A stretch of 64,000 bases of DNA, taken from assembly GCA_035301285.1 (NCBI GenBank), contig DATGUN010000105.1, forward strand, positions 32,443 to 96,442, given 5' to 3'. Below the pieces are notes generated by a model. It searched no databases and was not told the origin of the DNA. It saw only the letters and a list, made by a program, of their open reading frames with translations. This DNA is from DATGUN01 sp035301285 (GTDB taxonomy: Bacteria > Bacillota > Bacilli > Bacillales > Amphibacillaceae). Position 1 is the stretch's first letter. Each line of letters opens with the position of its first letter. This document shows positions 36,041 through 45,158 of the stretch, piece after piece. Made by a program: the position numbers and the translations under genes.

Positions 36041-36781
36041 ATGAGCTCTTATCAAAAAATCGGTTGCTTTCTTTTTTGCATTCTGTTGCTGACTGCTTGT
36101 GGAGATTCAGATCATAATGCCAACAATGTCCCTGAAGCCCAACAATCCAATTCGGAAGGAAGCTTTCAGTTGCAGGATGATATCGATAATATTAACGATT
36201 ATATCGATTACAGCAACAGCGATTTGAAGACAGTGTATTTTGCAGGCGGTTGTTTCTGGGGTGTCGAAGCGTTTTTCAAAAAAATATACGGTGTTCGTGA
36301 TGTGGTTTCCGGATATGCAAACGGAACTGGCGAAAACCCGAGTTATCAGGATGTGATCAAAGGGGAGGAAGGGTTCGTCGAGGCTGTGAAAGTGACATTT
36401 GACCCAGAACGGGTTTATCTGCAAACACTGGTAGATGATTTATTTCTTGTGATTGATCCGACATTAAAAAATAAACAAGGAAATGATGTCGGTATCCAAT
36501 ATCGGACGGGTGTATATTCAAAAGATAACGACGATCTCGACGTGATCCAGAAAATAGTTGACGATCACCAGGCCAATTATGATAAAAAAATCATGACAGA
36601 GATCGAACCACTGAAAAACTTTTATCTAGCAGAGGACGTTCACCAAGACTATCTCGAAAAGAATCCCAATGGTTACTGTCATATCGATTTAAACGTTGCC
36701 GATGATCTTGCTGTCCAGCCGATTGATGAAGATAAAGAAATCATTGAAAAATATAGCGTGACAGATTCATCTGACCATTGA
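36041..36781 (+). CDS. msrA: Peptide methionine sulfoxide reductase MsrA, lipoprotein form
   Basis: 246 residues from ATG 36041 after GGAGGAG. The N-terminus is a lipoprotein signal with lipobox LLTAC (Cys20), a linker to about 60, then the MsrA domain with catalytic Cys71 in FAGGCFWGVEAFF, SGYANGTGENPSYQDV, GTDVGIQYR-type region (GNDVGIQYRTGVY) and GYCHIDL near the end. It repairs methionine-S-sulfoxide in proteins outside the membrane. Divergent from sodC with 180 nt between, the two form an extracytoplasmic oxidative-damage pair. Most Bacillus MsrA proteins are cytosolic; the lipoprotein form is less usual. Confidence 0.92.
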   Translation: MSSYQKIGCFLFCILLLTACGDSDHNANNVPEAQQSNSEGSFQLQDDIDNINDYIDYSNSDLKTVYFAGGCFWGVEAFFKKIYGVRDVVSGYANGTGENPSYQDVIKGEEGFVEAVKVTFDPERVYLQTLVDDLFLVIDPTLKNKQGNDVGIQYRTGVYSKDNDDLDVIQKIVDDHQANYDKKIMTEIEPLKNFYLAEDVHQDYLEKNPNGYCHIDLNVADDLAVQPIDEDKEIIEKYSVTDSSDH

Positions 36782-36852
36782 TGTCGATCCTCTATTATGA
36801 TCAGACTGTTTTTGATAGATGGTGGACGAAACCAATCAGAAAGCTATTCGAC

Positions 36853-37335
36853 CTAGCAATTCAACGTTTTGATCAACCATATATCCATCGCATTATGACC
36901 GGAGTTTCCAAGGGGATGTTTCAATGACTGGAACCCAAGTGACACATATAAAGCAGTCGCTGCTTGCAACGTGGTAGACGTTTCCAAGTAACAATAGTTA
37001 TAATGGTCAGTCGCAAAGTCCAGTGCAGCACGCATCAGTTCTTTAGCAACACCTCTACCTTGCGCTTCCGGGATGACGTACAACTTTTGCAACTCGCAAA
37101 TCCCTTTATCCACATCGAACGGGGCGATTCCGACACCGCCGAGTATCTCGTCCATTTCATTGACCGCAACAAAATATCTCGCGTCTTTTGTTCGGCTATA
37201 AAATGATGCAAGCTGACCCAATTCCGGATCAAAGTAAGCTGTTCCTGGGATGTCCAATCCCAACGATTCCAAAGAACGCTTAATGATCCCTTCTATTGTT
37301 TGATTATCCTTCTCTTCTAATTCTCGAATATGCAT
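36853..37335 (-). CDS. GNAT family N-acetyltransferase
   Basis: 160 residues from ATG 37335, preceded by GAGGG at 8 nt; the frame extends 26 codons upstream without need. The acetyl-CoA motif reads LYVIPEAQGRGVAKELM, followed by CYLETSTTLQAATALYVSLGF, both typical of GNAT enzymes such as those acetylating small amines. Substrate unknown. Convergent with msrA. Confidence 0.85.
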   Translation of the reverse strand: MHIRELEEKDNQTIEGIIKRSLESLGLDIPGTAYFDPELGQLASFYSRTKDARYFVAVNEMDEILGGVGIAPFDVDKGICELQKLYVIPEAQGRGVAKELMRAALDFATDHYNYCYLETSTTLQAATALYVSLGFQSLKHPLGNSGHNAMDIWLIKTLNC

Positions 37336-37521
37336 GGCGCGGTCCCTCACTTCGTCTTGATCATTAATCCTGGCATCATTTTTGAACCGAATCACACTCT
37401 GGTCTATCGGCATATGCCTTGTTTAAAATTGATTATGTGCATCCATTATACACCTTATAAGTCTAATATTTCGATTAAAACACCAAACATTCAACCTCTT
37501 TTTTATGAGTATCCGAAAAAA

Positions 37522-37550
37522 ATGGACCGGGATCCTATCCCATGGTCCAT
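37522..37550 (-). terminator. Rho-independent terminator of the bce operon
   Basis: ATGGACC/GGTCCAT outer stem with GGGAT/ATCCC inside, starting at the bceB stop codon, followed by T7 on the minus strand. Confidence 0.8.
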
Positions 37551-39439
37551 CACATCACATGTTGGATTTGTTTCGTATAGAAATACCGGACAATTCCGAA
37601 GTAGATGATTTGTATCAACAGAAAGGCGCCAAGGACAAGTGTTGATTCATACACAAGGTTGAATTCAAAAAAATGCGATAATGCGGTGAGCGCGATCGCC
37701 CCATGTACTAAAGCAACAATGATGGGGGTAAAAAACAATAACCCCGTTTGACGATTGACCACTTTTTTCATTTCTTTCTGTGTCAAACCCATTTTGGCGA
37801 TATTCTTGAATTTTTCTTTGTCTGCATCAAGGTCCGAATAAAGTCGGAAATAAAGAAAACTTCCCGCCGATACAAAGAACACAATCCCAATGAATAAACC
37901 TATGAACAAGATCGGACCGAACAACTTATTAAGTTGGTAGGCAGTATAGTCAAATGAATCAAAATTCATATTTCCAATGTCATCTGTAATAGCTGCACTG
38001 GCATCAATGATTGCATCGTGTTGATTACTATCATCATCTGCTGACCACGCGGTTACATATTCCCTCGATTCCGGTCTGGGCAACTGATCGTATATCGTAT
38101 CACCGACGATATAATAGGCATACAAATTGGGTAATACATTTGATTCGATCATTTTGCTTGGTGTAACGGATGCCCCGTCCGCTAACTTAACAGGAGTGTT
38201 TTTTAACTGGCCGGCATTGTTATCCGAACCTAATATTTTATCACTGTCTTTAACACCGATGACCTCATCATCTGCCAACGTCACTTTATCCGCCCCAAGT
38301 AAATCAGCCATCCGATTATAGGTGGAAGCATCCACAATCAATATCCGCTCATTGTTTTGATTGAAATAGGACATGGCAATGGATTCCTGACTTGTTGTGA
38401 TATCATATTTTTCCAAATTCTGTTCAATGACGTCTATTTCTTCGTTACGGTCTCCTTCATCATCTGTTGTGGAATGATGCATGAACGTATACGGTGTTAA
38501 ACCATTTAACCCTTTGTTTACATAAGACTGGAAACCATACAATGTCCCGATGGCGCTAAACGCTACCGTCGAAATAATCGCTACCATGAAAAACGTACGT
38601 GCGTTATCTTTCATACGAAAGGACAAATCTGAAAACAAAAGCATATTCGTTTTACGCCAGAATATACGCTTATTCTTTTTCAAACGTCTGATGATAAAAA
38701 CACTTAACTGGGTAAACAACAAGTAGGTTCCGACTATAACCACTAAAATAACCGGAAGCATGGCCAAGATAACCCCTGTCCCTTTCACATAGAGAGCTGT
38801 CCCATATCCACCTATGAGAAGGATGAGGGCGATGAAACTGAGGGCAACGGATGCTTTTGGTTCACCTTTAGATCGTTTATCGTCTTTTATCAAATCGATC
38901 AGCTTATTCGTCCGCAAAATAAATGAAACAAATACCGAAATGAAAAAGAACAATACAAGAAACGATACGAATGTCACCCCAATCGCAAGCAATGGAAAAT
39001 AGAAATCAAGTTGTTCATCAATAACGAGCACATTTTCTGCAAGCAGCAAGATTGCTTTGGAAAATACCAATCCTATCAAGATGCCACTAATCGTCGCAAT
39101 AAATCCTATCAACAAATTTTCCAAAAAAACCATCAACCGGATCTGCCTTGTCGACATGCCCTGCATCATCAATAATCCGAATTCCCGTTTACGCGATTTT
39201 AAGAATGAACTCATGGAATACAGGACAAAGAAAAACGAAAAGATGTAGATAATGCCTCCTGCAATACTCATTCCATACAACGCTTCCCATCGAATCGATC
39301 CTGACATAAAAATGGGATGAAAAGCAAACATGGCAAACACAAAAAATACCATGACTGTAAACATGCTACTTAAAAAATAGGCAATATACAAACGTTTATT
39401 GCGGATGACATTTTTAAACGCGAACTGACGAAAATTCAC
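37550..39439 (-). CDS. bceB: BceB-type ABC transporter permease (FtsX family)
   Basis: 629 residues with the BceB plan: ten membrane helices and a large extracellular domain (about 310-500) between helices 7 and 8. The N-terminus (FRQFAFKNVIRNKRLYIAYFLSS) and KSRKREFGLLMMQGMS motif are typical. GTG 39439 is chosen because GGGAGGGG lies six bases upstream; the ATG at 39445 abuts the SD. It overlaps bceA by 26 nt. BceB binds lipid II-cycle peptide antibiotics such as bacitracin, removes them with BceA and signals flux to BceS. The specific peptide cannot be told. Confidence 0.9.
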   Translation of the reverse strand: MNFRQFAFKNVIRNKRLYIAYFLSSMFTVMVFFVFAMFAFHPIFMSGSIRWEALYGMSIAGGIIYIFSFFFVLYSMSSFLKSRKREFGLLMMQGMSTRQIRLMVFLENLLIGFIATISGILIGLVFSKAILLLAENVLVIDEQLDFYFPLLAIGVTFVSFLVLFFFISVFVSFILRTNKLIDLIKDDKRSKGEPKASVALSFIALILLIGGYGTALYVKGTGVILAMLPVILVVIVGTYLLFTQLSVFIIRRLKKNKRIFWRKTNMLLFSDLSFRMKDNARTFFMVAIISTVAFSAIGTLYGFQSYVNKGLNGLTPYTFMHHSTTDDEGDRNEEIDVIEQNLEKYDITTSQESIAMSYFNQNNERILIVDASTYNRMADLLGADKVTLADDEVIGVKDSDKILGSDNNAGQLKNTPVKLADGASVTPSKMIESNVLPNLYAYYIVGDTIYDQLPRPESREYVTAWSADDDSNQHDAIIDASAAITDDIGNMNFDSFDYTAYQLNKLFGPILFIGLFIGIVFFVSAGSFLYFRLYSDLDADKEKFKNIAKMGLTQKEMKKVVNRQTGLLFFTPIIVALVHGAIALTALSHFFEFNLVYESTLVLGAFLLIQIIYFGIVRYFYTKQIQHVM

Positions 39440-40178
39440 TGTCATCCCCTCCCATCAAAGAAAGCGTGTCGATGATGCGTTGGAAGAAGGTTTTTCGACT
39501 CTCTCCACGATGGATTTCCGAATAAAATGTCCCATCCCTGATAAATACAACGCGGTCCGCATAGCTGGCTGCCTGTGGGTCATGCGTCACCAACATCATG
39601 GTCGCTTGCTCGGCTTTGTTCAGAGTCCCGAACATTTCCATGACATCTTTAGAGGATTTTGAATCAAGATTTCCGGTTGGTTCATCTGCTAACAATAATT
39701 TGGGTTGATGGATCATTGCCCTTGCAGTGGCTGCTCGTTGTGCTTGTCCTCCGGATATTTCATACGTACGTTTATCCAAAATACCTGAAATGCCTAGCTT
39801 TTCGGCAATCTCCTGAGCTTTATCTTTCATTTCTTTCACACGTGTTCCATCCAAAGTCAAAGGAAGGACGATATTTTCTTCTACTGTCAGCGTGTGCAGA
39901 AGATTGAATTCCTGAAATACAAAGCCTAATTCACGACGTCTGAATATCGCAAGCTTATTTTTATTCAGACGATGTGGATTCCTCCCTTCAATCAAAATGT
40001 CACCGGATGTCGGTTCATCAATGGTCGCTACCAGATTGAGCAAGGTTGTTTTCCCGCTTCCGGATGGTCCCATGATTGCAACAAATTCTCCCTTGTCAAT
40101 GTTTAAATCCATAGACGATAAGGCTTTATAGGTCACTTTACCTCCATACACTTTACTTACGTTCTTGACTTCAAGCAT
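39414..40178 (-). CDS. bceA: BceA-type ABC transporter ATPase
   Basis: 254-residue ABC ATPase of the MacB/LolD/BceA class: Walker A GPSGSGKTT, Q-loop FVFQEFNLL, signature ISGGQAQRAA, Walker B LLLADEPTGNLD and switch His in VTHDPQAA. ATG 40178 follows GAAAGGGG. It partners bceB, whose start lies inside its 3' end. The gap of 129 nt to bceS holds a BceR-type binding site, so bceAB has its own inducible promoter within the four-gene locus. Confidence 0.92.
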   Translation of the reverse strand: MLEVKNVSKVYGGKVTYKALSSMDLNIDKGEFVAIMGPSGSGKTTLLNLVATIDEPTSGDILIEGRNPHRLNKNKLAIFRRRELGFVFQEFNLLHTLTVEENIVLPLTLDGTRVKEMKDKAQEIAEKLGISGILDKRTYEISGGQAQRAATARAMIHQPKLLLADEPTGNLDSKSSKDVMEMFGTLNKAEQATMMLVTHDPQAASYADRVVFIRDGTFYSEIHRGESRKTFFQRIIDTLSLMGGDDSEFSSVRV

Positions 40179-40307
40179 CGTTTTTCCCCTTTCATTGGAA
40201 CAATCCATGCCATTGAGCTATCAAACATGGAAAGCATACTGTGTATTATTTATATCAAGTATATCCTTGCCAGCCTTATCGTCCTATCGAACTTTCTTTC
40301 AGTTCCC

Positions 40308-40321
40308 TTACACGTTTGTAA
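40308..40321 (-). promoter_or_regulatory. BceR-type operator upstream of bceAB
   Basis: The minus strand reads TTACAAACGTGTAA, a perfect match to the published BceR consensus TNACA-N4-TGTAA. It overlaps the bceS stop codon and lies about 130 nt upstream of bceA. A TATACT/TATAAA region near 40240-40260 on the minus strand may be the -10. Confidence 0.8.
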
Positions 40322-41309
40322 TGTTTTGTGCAGCCGGGAAAACAACACGGAATGACGTTCCTTCACCAGCAGTACTGTCCATCTCGACACGATGACCCAA
40401 GTAATCAGTCACTTCATTAACAAGAAATAATCCCATTCCTGTTGATTCTCTGTATATACGCCCGTTTTCTCCGGTAAAAAACGCTTGAAAAATTCGTTTT
40501 TTATCTTCTTCGGGGATGCCTACACCAAAATCCATCACCTCGCAAATTGCCTCTTCATCATGTTCATACAATGAAATGATGATTTGTTTGCTTTTCCCGG
40601 AAGAGTATTTTACAGCGTTTTGGATAAGTTGCGTTAAAATAAACAAAAGCCATTTTTCATCAGACTCCACTGTTATACATGAACGTTCTTCTTTCAATTT
40701 TGGATAGACGTCATTCCGGATAAAAAAACGCTTGTTATCCTGATTGACTTCATGTATTAAGCTTTTCAGGTTTACCGGATGAATACGGAAATCTTGTTCG
40801 ATTGTCCTCAGTCGAGCCATGTACAATACCGTATTTAAGCCCATTTTCATCTGTTCGGTTTCCGCGCGGATATTTGAGGAATCTGGTTCATCGAGGTTTT
40901 GGGCGGTCAACTCGATAACCGAAAGGGGTGTCTTCATTTGATGAACCCAGCGATCGATAAATGTCAGATGTTTTTCTTTATCGGCGTCAATTTGGTTTAT
41001 ATGATCCATATACAATTTATATTGTGATTCTAGTAGCTCATCGAGAGATTCGGTCATAGGTGTGTTTCCCATTCTTTGCAATGATTCATCAAGACTTTCA
41101 AATCCCTTAGACAGTCGACGGTAGAATGACCTTTGGGTGACATAGCGGTAGATCAGATAAATACCCATTAAAAAGATTCCGATAAAAATCGCATAAAGTA
41201 CAGTTTTAGTGTTTCGGTACCCATCCAACCATAAAATGAAGAAAAATGCGCTGAATTGTAAAACCTGCAATATTAGAAACAGCCTATTTTCGTGCATAAA
41301 TAGCTTCAT
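40308..41309 (-). CDS. bceS: BceS-type intramembrane-sensing histidine kinase
   Basis: 333 residues. Two N-terminal helices (about 10-28 and 36-56) with a very short outside loop, as in kinases that sense through their ABC transporter; a dimerisation domain with His123 in HQMKTPLSVIEL; an HATPase domain with NAVKYS (N box), DFGVGIPEED and GMGLFLVNEV. Its start overlaps the bceR stop by four bases. BceB would pass the drug-flux signal to it. Confidence 0.92.
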   Translation of the reverse strand: MKLFMHENRLFLILQVLQFSAFFFILWLDGYRNTKTVLYAIFIGIFLMGIYLIYRYVTQRSFYRRLSKGFESLDESLQRMGNTPMTESLDELLESQYKLYMDHINQIDADKEKHLTFIDRWVHQMKTPLSVIELTAQNLDEPDSSNIRAETEQMKMGLNTVLYMARLRTIEQDFRIHPVNLKSLIHEVNQDNKRFFIRNDVYPKLKEERSCITVESDEKWLLFILTQLIQNAVKYSSGKSKQIIISLYEHDEEAICEVMDFGVGIPEEDKKRIFQAFFTGENGRIYRESTGMGLFLVNEVTDYLGHRVEMDSTAGEGTSFRVVFPAAQNITNV

Positions 41310-42013
41310 GACCCGCTAGCCTCATTCAACGTGGTATTCAATCTATAACCAGCTCCACGTACCGTTTCTACTTTAGCATCGGTTCCCAATTCGTTTATTT
41401 TTTTGCGTACACGGGTTATATTGACATTCAGTGTATTTTCATCAACAAACGTCTGATCATCCCATAATCTCTCAAGTAAATCTTCTCTTCCGGCTATTCT
41501 CGGATGACGTTCCATCAAGATTTCAATGATATGGCATTCATTTTTCGTCAGAGGAACCGTTTTGGAATCATATTGAATTTCAAACCTTTCCGGAAACAGT
41601 TTCATACCCTCTTTATCAATGACCCGCTCCTTGTGTTCTATGGCATATTCACCGTATGCTCGTCTCAGTTGACTGCGGATTTTTGCCATGACGACGTCTG
41701 GATGGAATGGTTTTGTGATAAAATCGTCACCACCATTTTCAATGGCCAACACTTGATCCATCTCCCCTGTCCGTGCAGAAATAAAAATCACCGGACATAT
41801 CGATTCAAGCCTTATTTGCCGACACCAATAAAAGCCATCAAAACTTGGAAGATTGATATCAAGCAGCACCAGTTCCGGCAAGTTTTCACGGAATGTATCC
41901 ATCAAATTATGGAAATCAGTCGGTACAATCACTTCATAATTATATTTTTCAATATAGGATTGTAAATACGCCGCTATTTTTTGATCATCTTCGACTATCA
42001 TTATCTTCTCCAT
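41306..42013 (-). CDS. bceR: BceR-type response regulator (OmpR family)
   Basis: 235 residues: receiver domain with Asp9-Asp10, phospho-acceptor Asp52 (LLDINLPSFDG) and Lys in TKPFHPDV, then an OmpR winged helix with NTLNVNITRVRKKI near the C-terminus. ATG 42013 follows GAGGGA. First gene of bceR-bceS-bceA-bceB; its expected site is present ahead of bceA. Confidence 0.92.
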   Translation of the reverse strand: MEKIMIVEDDQKIAAYLQSYIEKYNYEVIVPTDFHNLMDTFRENLPELVLLDINLPSFDGFYWCRQIRLESICPVIFISARTGEMDQVLAIENGGDDFITKPFHPDVVMAKIRSQLRRAYGEYAIEHKERVIDKEGMKLFPERFEIQYDSKTVPLTKNECHIIEILMERHPRIAGREDLLERLWDDQTFVDENTLNVNITRVRKKINELGTDAKVETVRGAGYRLNTTLNEASGS

Positions 42014-42125
42014 GATCCGTCCCTCGTTTCTACATATTCTTTTCGTATTATAACATAGCCGTTTTCACATATGTGGGCTACAAATTGCGCTTCAGTAACC
42101 TTGGTATTTCCATAACAACAAAAAA

Positions 42126-42172
42126 CGGGCATGGTCACTCCGAATCAAACTGATTTGGAAGACACATGCCCG
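42126..42172 (-). terminator. Rho-independent terminator of the NhaC-type gene
   Basis: CGGGCATG/CATGCCCG 8-bp stem enclosing a second short hairpin, followed on the minus strand by T6GTTGTT, 60 nt after the antiporter stop. Confidence 0.85.
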
Positions 42173-42232
42173 CCATCGCGGTTTAGTGTAAAATTGCTTA
42201 CCAACCCTTTTACAACTTATTATAAAAGACTT

Positions 42233-43813
42233 TTACTTGATGACAGAATCATTATCCGGCGGTGATGGATCGTTCGGTTTCAATATATAGAAAAGCACAA
42301 TCAGTAAAACGACAACGGTCGCTAGTCCAAACCAAACATTATCTGTAAGACCGAGAATCAAATAACTGAGTCCTGCTATACCTGCAGCTGTGAGTGCATA
42401 TGGCAATTGAGTGACAACGTGATCGATATGGGGGATGCCCGACCCGGCAGATGATAATATCGTCGTATCCGAAATGGGGGAACAATGGTCTCCAAAAACA
42501 GCCCCGGATAGAACGGCCGCAAACATCGGCAAGATCAACTCAATATCGGTCGATGCAGCAATCTGTCCCGCAATCGGGAGCAAAATACCAAACGAACCCC
42601 ATGATGTACCCGTTGAAAATGCAATAAAACCCGCCATCAAAAACACAATGAACGGCAAAAGCGCTAAACTGAGATTCGACTGTTCCACAAGATTCCCTAA
42701 ATAAATACCTGTTTCCAGTTCTTCAATCAGATACACAATCGTCCAAGCAAAAATCAAGATAAAAAATGCAGGTAACATAGATTTTATTCCTTCAACAAGC
42801 CCTTTCATGAACTGGTTTCCTGTCAGTTTGCCTTTATTGAAGTGACGGAAGAACAATAAAAACGTAAACAACAATCCAATGATCCCACCATACATCAATG
42901 AACTTTCAACATCTGCTTCTCCGAAAATATTCATCAAAGATTTGTCAGCACCCGCTCCGTTATACCCGGACCAATAGATGAATCCCAGCGTTGCAACCAG
43001 TAAAACGACAATCGGAATGATCAGATCGCTGACTTTCCCCGCATCACTTGATGGCAGTTTTGATGACTCATCCACTTTTTCCTTATTTTTGGGATCAAGC
43101 ACATCACCCGTTTTCAAAGCACGTTGTTCATGTTCTCTCATCGGACCGAAATCCGTTTGTCTGATGGCTATGACCAAAATGGTTCCCAATGCAGCCCACA
43201 CATAGAAATTCATCGGAATGATCTTGACAAAGGCACCGAAAGCAGAATACTCAGTCACACCATGTGCCGTCAAAATACTCCCTAACATTGCAATGATGTA
43301 TGCACCCCAACTGGAAATCGGCGCAGCTACACTGACCGGTGCTGAAGTAGAATCAACAATATAGGCGAGTTTAGCACGGGATATCCGGTGTTTATCCGTA
43401 ACCGGCATGGCCACTCTACCCACCGTTAAACTATTGAAATAGTCATCGATGAAAATGATCACACCTAAAATCATGGTCATGATCTGGACACCTGCCCGCG
43501 ACTTTACACGTGAGGCCATCCAATCACCAAAGGCTTTCGTTCCACCCATCATACTTACAAAAGCAGTCAAGATGCCCAACAGCAATATGAAAATCAAAAG
43601 AAATACATAGCCAGTGTTCAGTGCACCATCATCTACGAACACGCCTTTAAACGCCTGCCAAACAAGCATGACAGACTCAGAAAAATTGAAATTCGCTATA
43701 AAAAACGCCGCCGCAACTATTCCGACACCTAATGAAACAAGCACTCGTCTCGTCAGTAGAACCATAGCAATTGCCAGTATCGGAGGCAGCAACGACCAAA
43801 TCGTATTTTCCAC
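42233..43813 (-). CDS. Na+/H+ antiporter NhaC family protein
   Basis: 526 residues, about 12-13 membrane helices in the ion-transporter superfamily. Family landmarks: FIDDYFNSLTVG, VDSTSAPVSVAAPISSWGAY, FSTGTSWGSFGILLP and SGAVFGDHCSPISDTTILSSAGSG. GTG 43813 follows AAGGAGGGG. NhaC members exchange Na+ for H+, or in some cases substrates such as malate/lactate (MleN) or S-adenosyl compounds. The ISDTTILSSAGSG context is shared by all of them, so Na+/H+ exchange is probable but not certain. A palindromic site lies about 95 nt upstream. Confidence 0.88.
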   Translation of the reverse strand: MENTIWSLLPPILAIAMVLLTRRVLVSLGVGIVAAAFFIANFNFSESVMLVWQAFKGVFVDDGALNTGYVFLLIFILLLGILTAFVSMMGGTKAFGDWMASRVKSRAGVQIMTMILGVIIFIDDYFNSLTVGRVAMPVTDKHRISRAKLAYIVDSTSAPVSVAAPISSWGAYIIAMLGSILTAHGVTEYSAFGAFVKIIPMNFYVWAALGTILVIAIRQTDFGPMREHEQRALKTGDVLDPKNKEKVDESSKLPSSDAGKVSDLIIPIVVLLVATLGFIYWSGYNGAGADKSLMNIFGEADVESSLMYGGIIGLLFTFLLFFRHFNKGKLTGNQFMKGLVEGIKSMLPAFFILIFAWTIVYLIEELETGIYLGNLVEQSNLSLALLPFIVFLMAGFIAFSTGTSWGSFGILLPIAGQIAASTDIELILPMFAAVLSGAVFGDHCSPISDTTILSSAGSGIPHIDHVVTQLPYALTAAGIAGLSYLILGLTDNVWFGLATVVVLLIVLFYILKPNDPSPPDNDSVIK

Positions 43814-44194
43814 TTATTCCCCTCCTTATTCTATCGTTATTTTAACACGATATGATGATGAATGAGAGTATAACAGAACACACCCCCTCCTACTTTCTAC
43901 GTTTTACATTGTAAGGGCTTACAATACTGCTGATACATCTTATTCATTTTAAGGGCATGTCATGAATCCATTTTGTTAAAACCGTGGCAAACATACAACA
44001 GACTAAAAATTGTCCACATTCATATCGAACTCAATCCGATAACGGAAAAAATAATTCACCCTTTTTGTAATATTATAATAATATCGTTTTTTTCGGGGAA
44101 AGTCAAGCTTTCAGAAACATGGACGGAATATCTCTCCATCATAAAGAAAGGCATCCCCTTGCATGCCACAAAGCAAACTATGCCAAAAAAGGAA
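43814..44194. other. Intergenic region upstream of the NhaC-type gene
   Basis: Contains an 18-nt inverted repeat (43908-43925, arms ATTGTAAG/CTTACAAT, 2-nt spacer) that could be an operator for the antiporter gene. The rest, towards 44190, is AT-rich and shows no gene or RNA I can recognise. Confidence 0.5.
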
Positions 44195-44212
44195 CCGGGG
44201 TTCATCCCCCGG
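44195..44212 (-). terminator. Rho-independent terminator of the creatininase-family gene
   Basis: CCGGGG/CCCCGG-type stem with short loop followed by TTCCTTTTTT on the minus strand, directly after the stop at 44218. Confidence 0.8.
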
Positions 44213-44217
44213 CCCGA

Positions 44218-44979
44218 TCACGTTCGACTCGATGTGCTAAAGTCATCGATAAACGCCGATAAATTTACAAGTGCTTCCTGAATCATCTTTTCACCTAGTT
44301 CATAACTTGCCTCAGGGCCATCCCCTAAGTTACCGTTATTCGTGATCTCATCGAAATTATATACGACTTTCACAAAAGGATTTTTCATATATTTCAAAGC
44401 AAACGAATCGTCGTTCAGATCCCCTTTTTCCATTTGTTCTGTCCGTACAATTTCAGGGACCATATAGAGACATTCGGAAAGCTCACGTTCACAAGCATGT
44501 CCGAAATAAGTCGATTTGATATCCTCTTTTATCGTTTCTTTCGCGGCATCAATGAATTTCGTATGTGCAACCTCAACATCATATTTCCGTGCTAAATTTT
44601 CAGCAGCAACTGCAATGGTAGATGTGTTCCCACCATGGCCATTGACAAATACGAACTTTGTCAATCCATGTGTCTTCAAGCTCGACACAATGTCATCCAG
44701 AATAGCTTCCAACGTTTCCGGCCGAAGTGAAATCGTTCCAGGAAAAGCCATATGATGCGGTGATACACCATAATTAACAGTTGGTGTCACCATCACTTTT
44801 GGATAACATTTTTCAGCCAGCAAGCGACTGAAATGTTCCGCACGAAAAGAATCGCATCCTTCAGCAATATGATATCCGTGCTGCTCCTGTGCACCAATCG
44901 GGACGATAGCTACTTTCGCAAAGTTCAATCCTTCTTTGATTTCAGGCCATGTCATTTCTGGCAAAATATATTTATTCAT
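44218..44979 (-). CDS. Creatininase family protein (metal-dependent amidohydrolase)
   Basis: 253 residues from ATG 44979 after AAGGAGG. Metal-binding motifs PIGAQEQHGYHIAEGCDS (Glu32, His34, Asp43) and FVNGHGGNTSTI, plus the late glutamate in HACERELSECL, match the creatininase fold. The family hydrolyses cyclic or linear amides (creatinine, formamidopyrimidines such as ArfB/FAPy deformylase) or acts in peptide maturation (MftE). The next gene upstream on the same strand is a purine-exporter-like MFS protein, so a purine- or riboflavin-related amide is one idea; this is inference. Confidence 0.85.
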   Translation of the reverse strand: MNKYILPEMTWPEIKEGLNFAKVAIVPIGAQEQHGYHIAEGCDSFRAEHFSRLLAEKCYPKVMVTPTVNYGVSPHHMAFPGTISLRPETLEAILDDIVSSLKTHGLTKFVFVNGHGGNTSTIAVAAENLARKYDVEVAHTKFIDAAKETIKEDIKSTYFGHACERELSECLYMVPEIVRTEQMEKGDLNDDSFALKYMKNPFVKVVYNFDEITNNGNLGDGPEASYELGEKMIQEALVNLSAFIDDFSTSSRT

Positions 44980-45158
44980 ATGAAAAACCTCCTTGTTTAT
45001 TTCTAATGACACTTATATAAATCTATGATGAGATTGTTTCATTACATGATCAACATCAATTTCTTTCAAATGTATCGATAGATATCAATGCCCTCTCTTA
45101 ATCCTCATCACCAGCGCTCCTTAGCACCTAGTTCCATGAAAATCTCTACAATGCTTAC

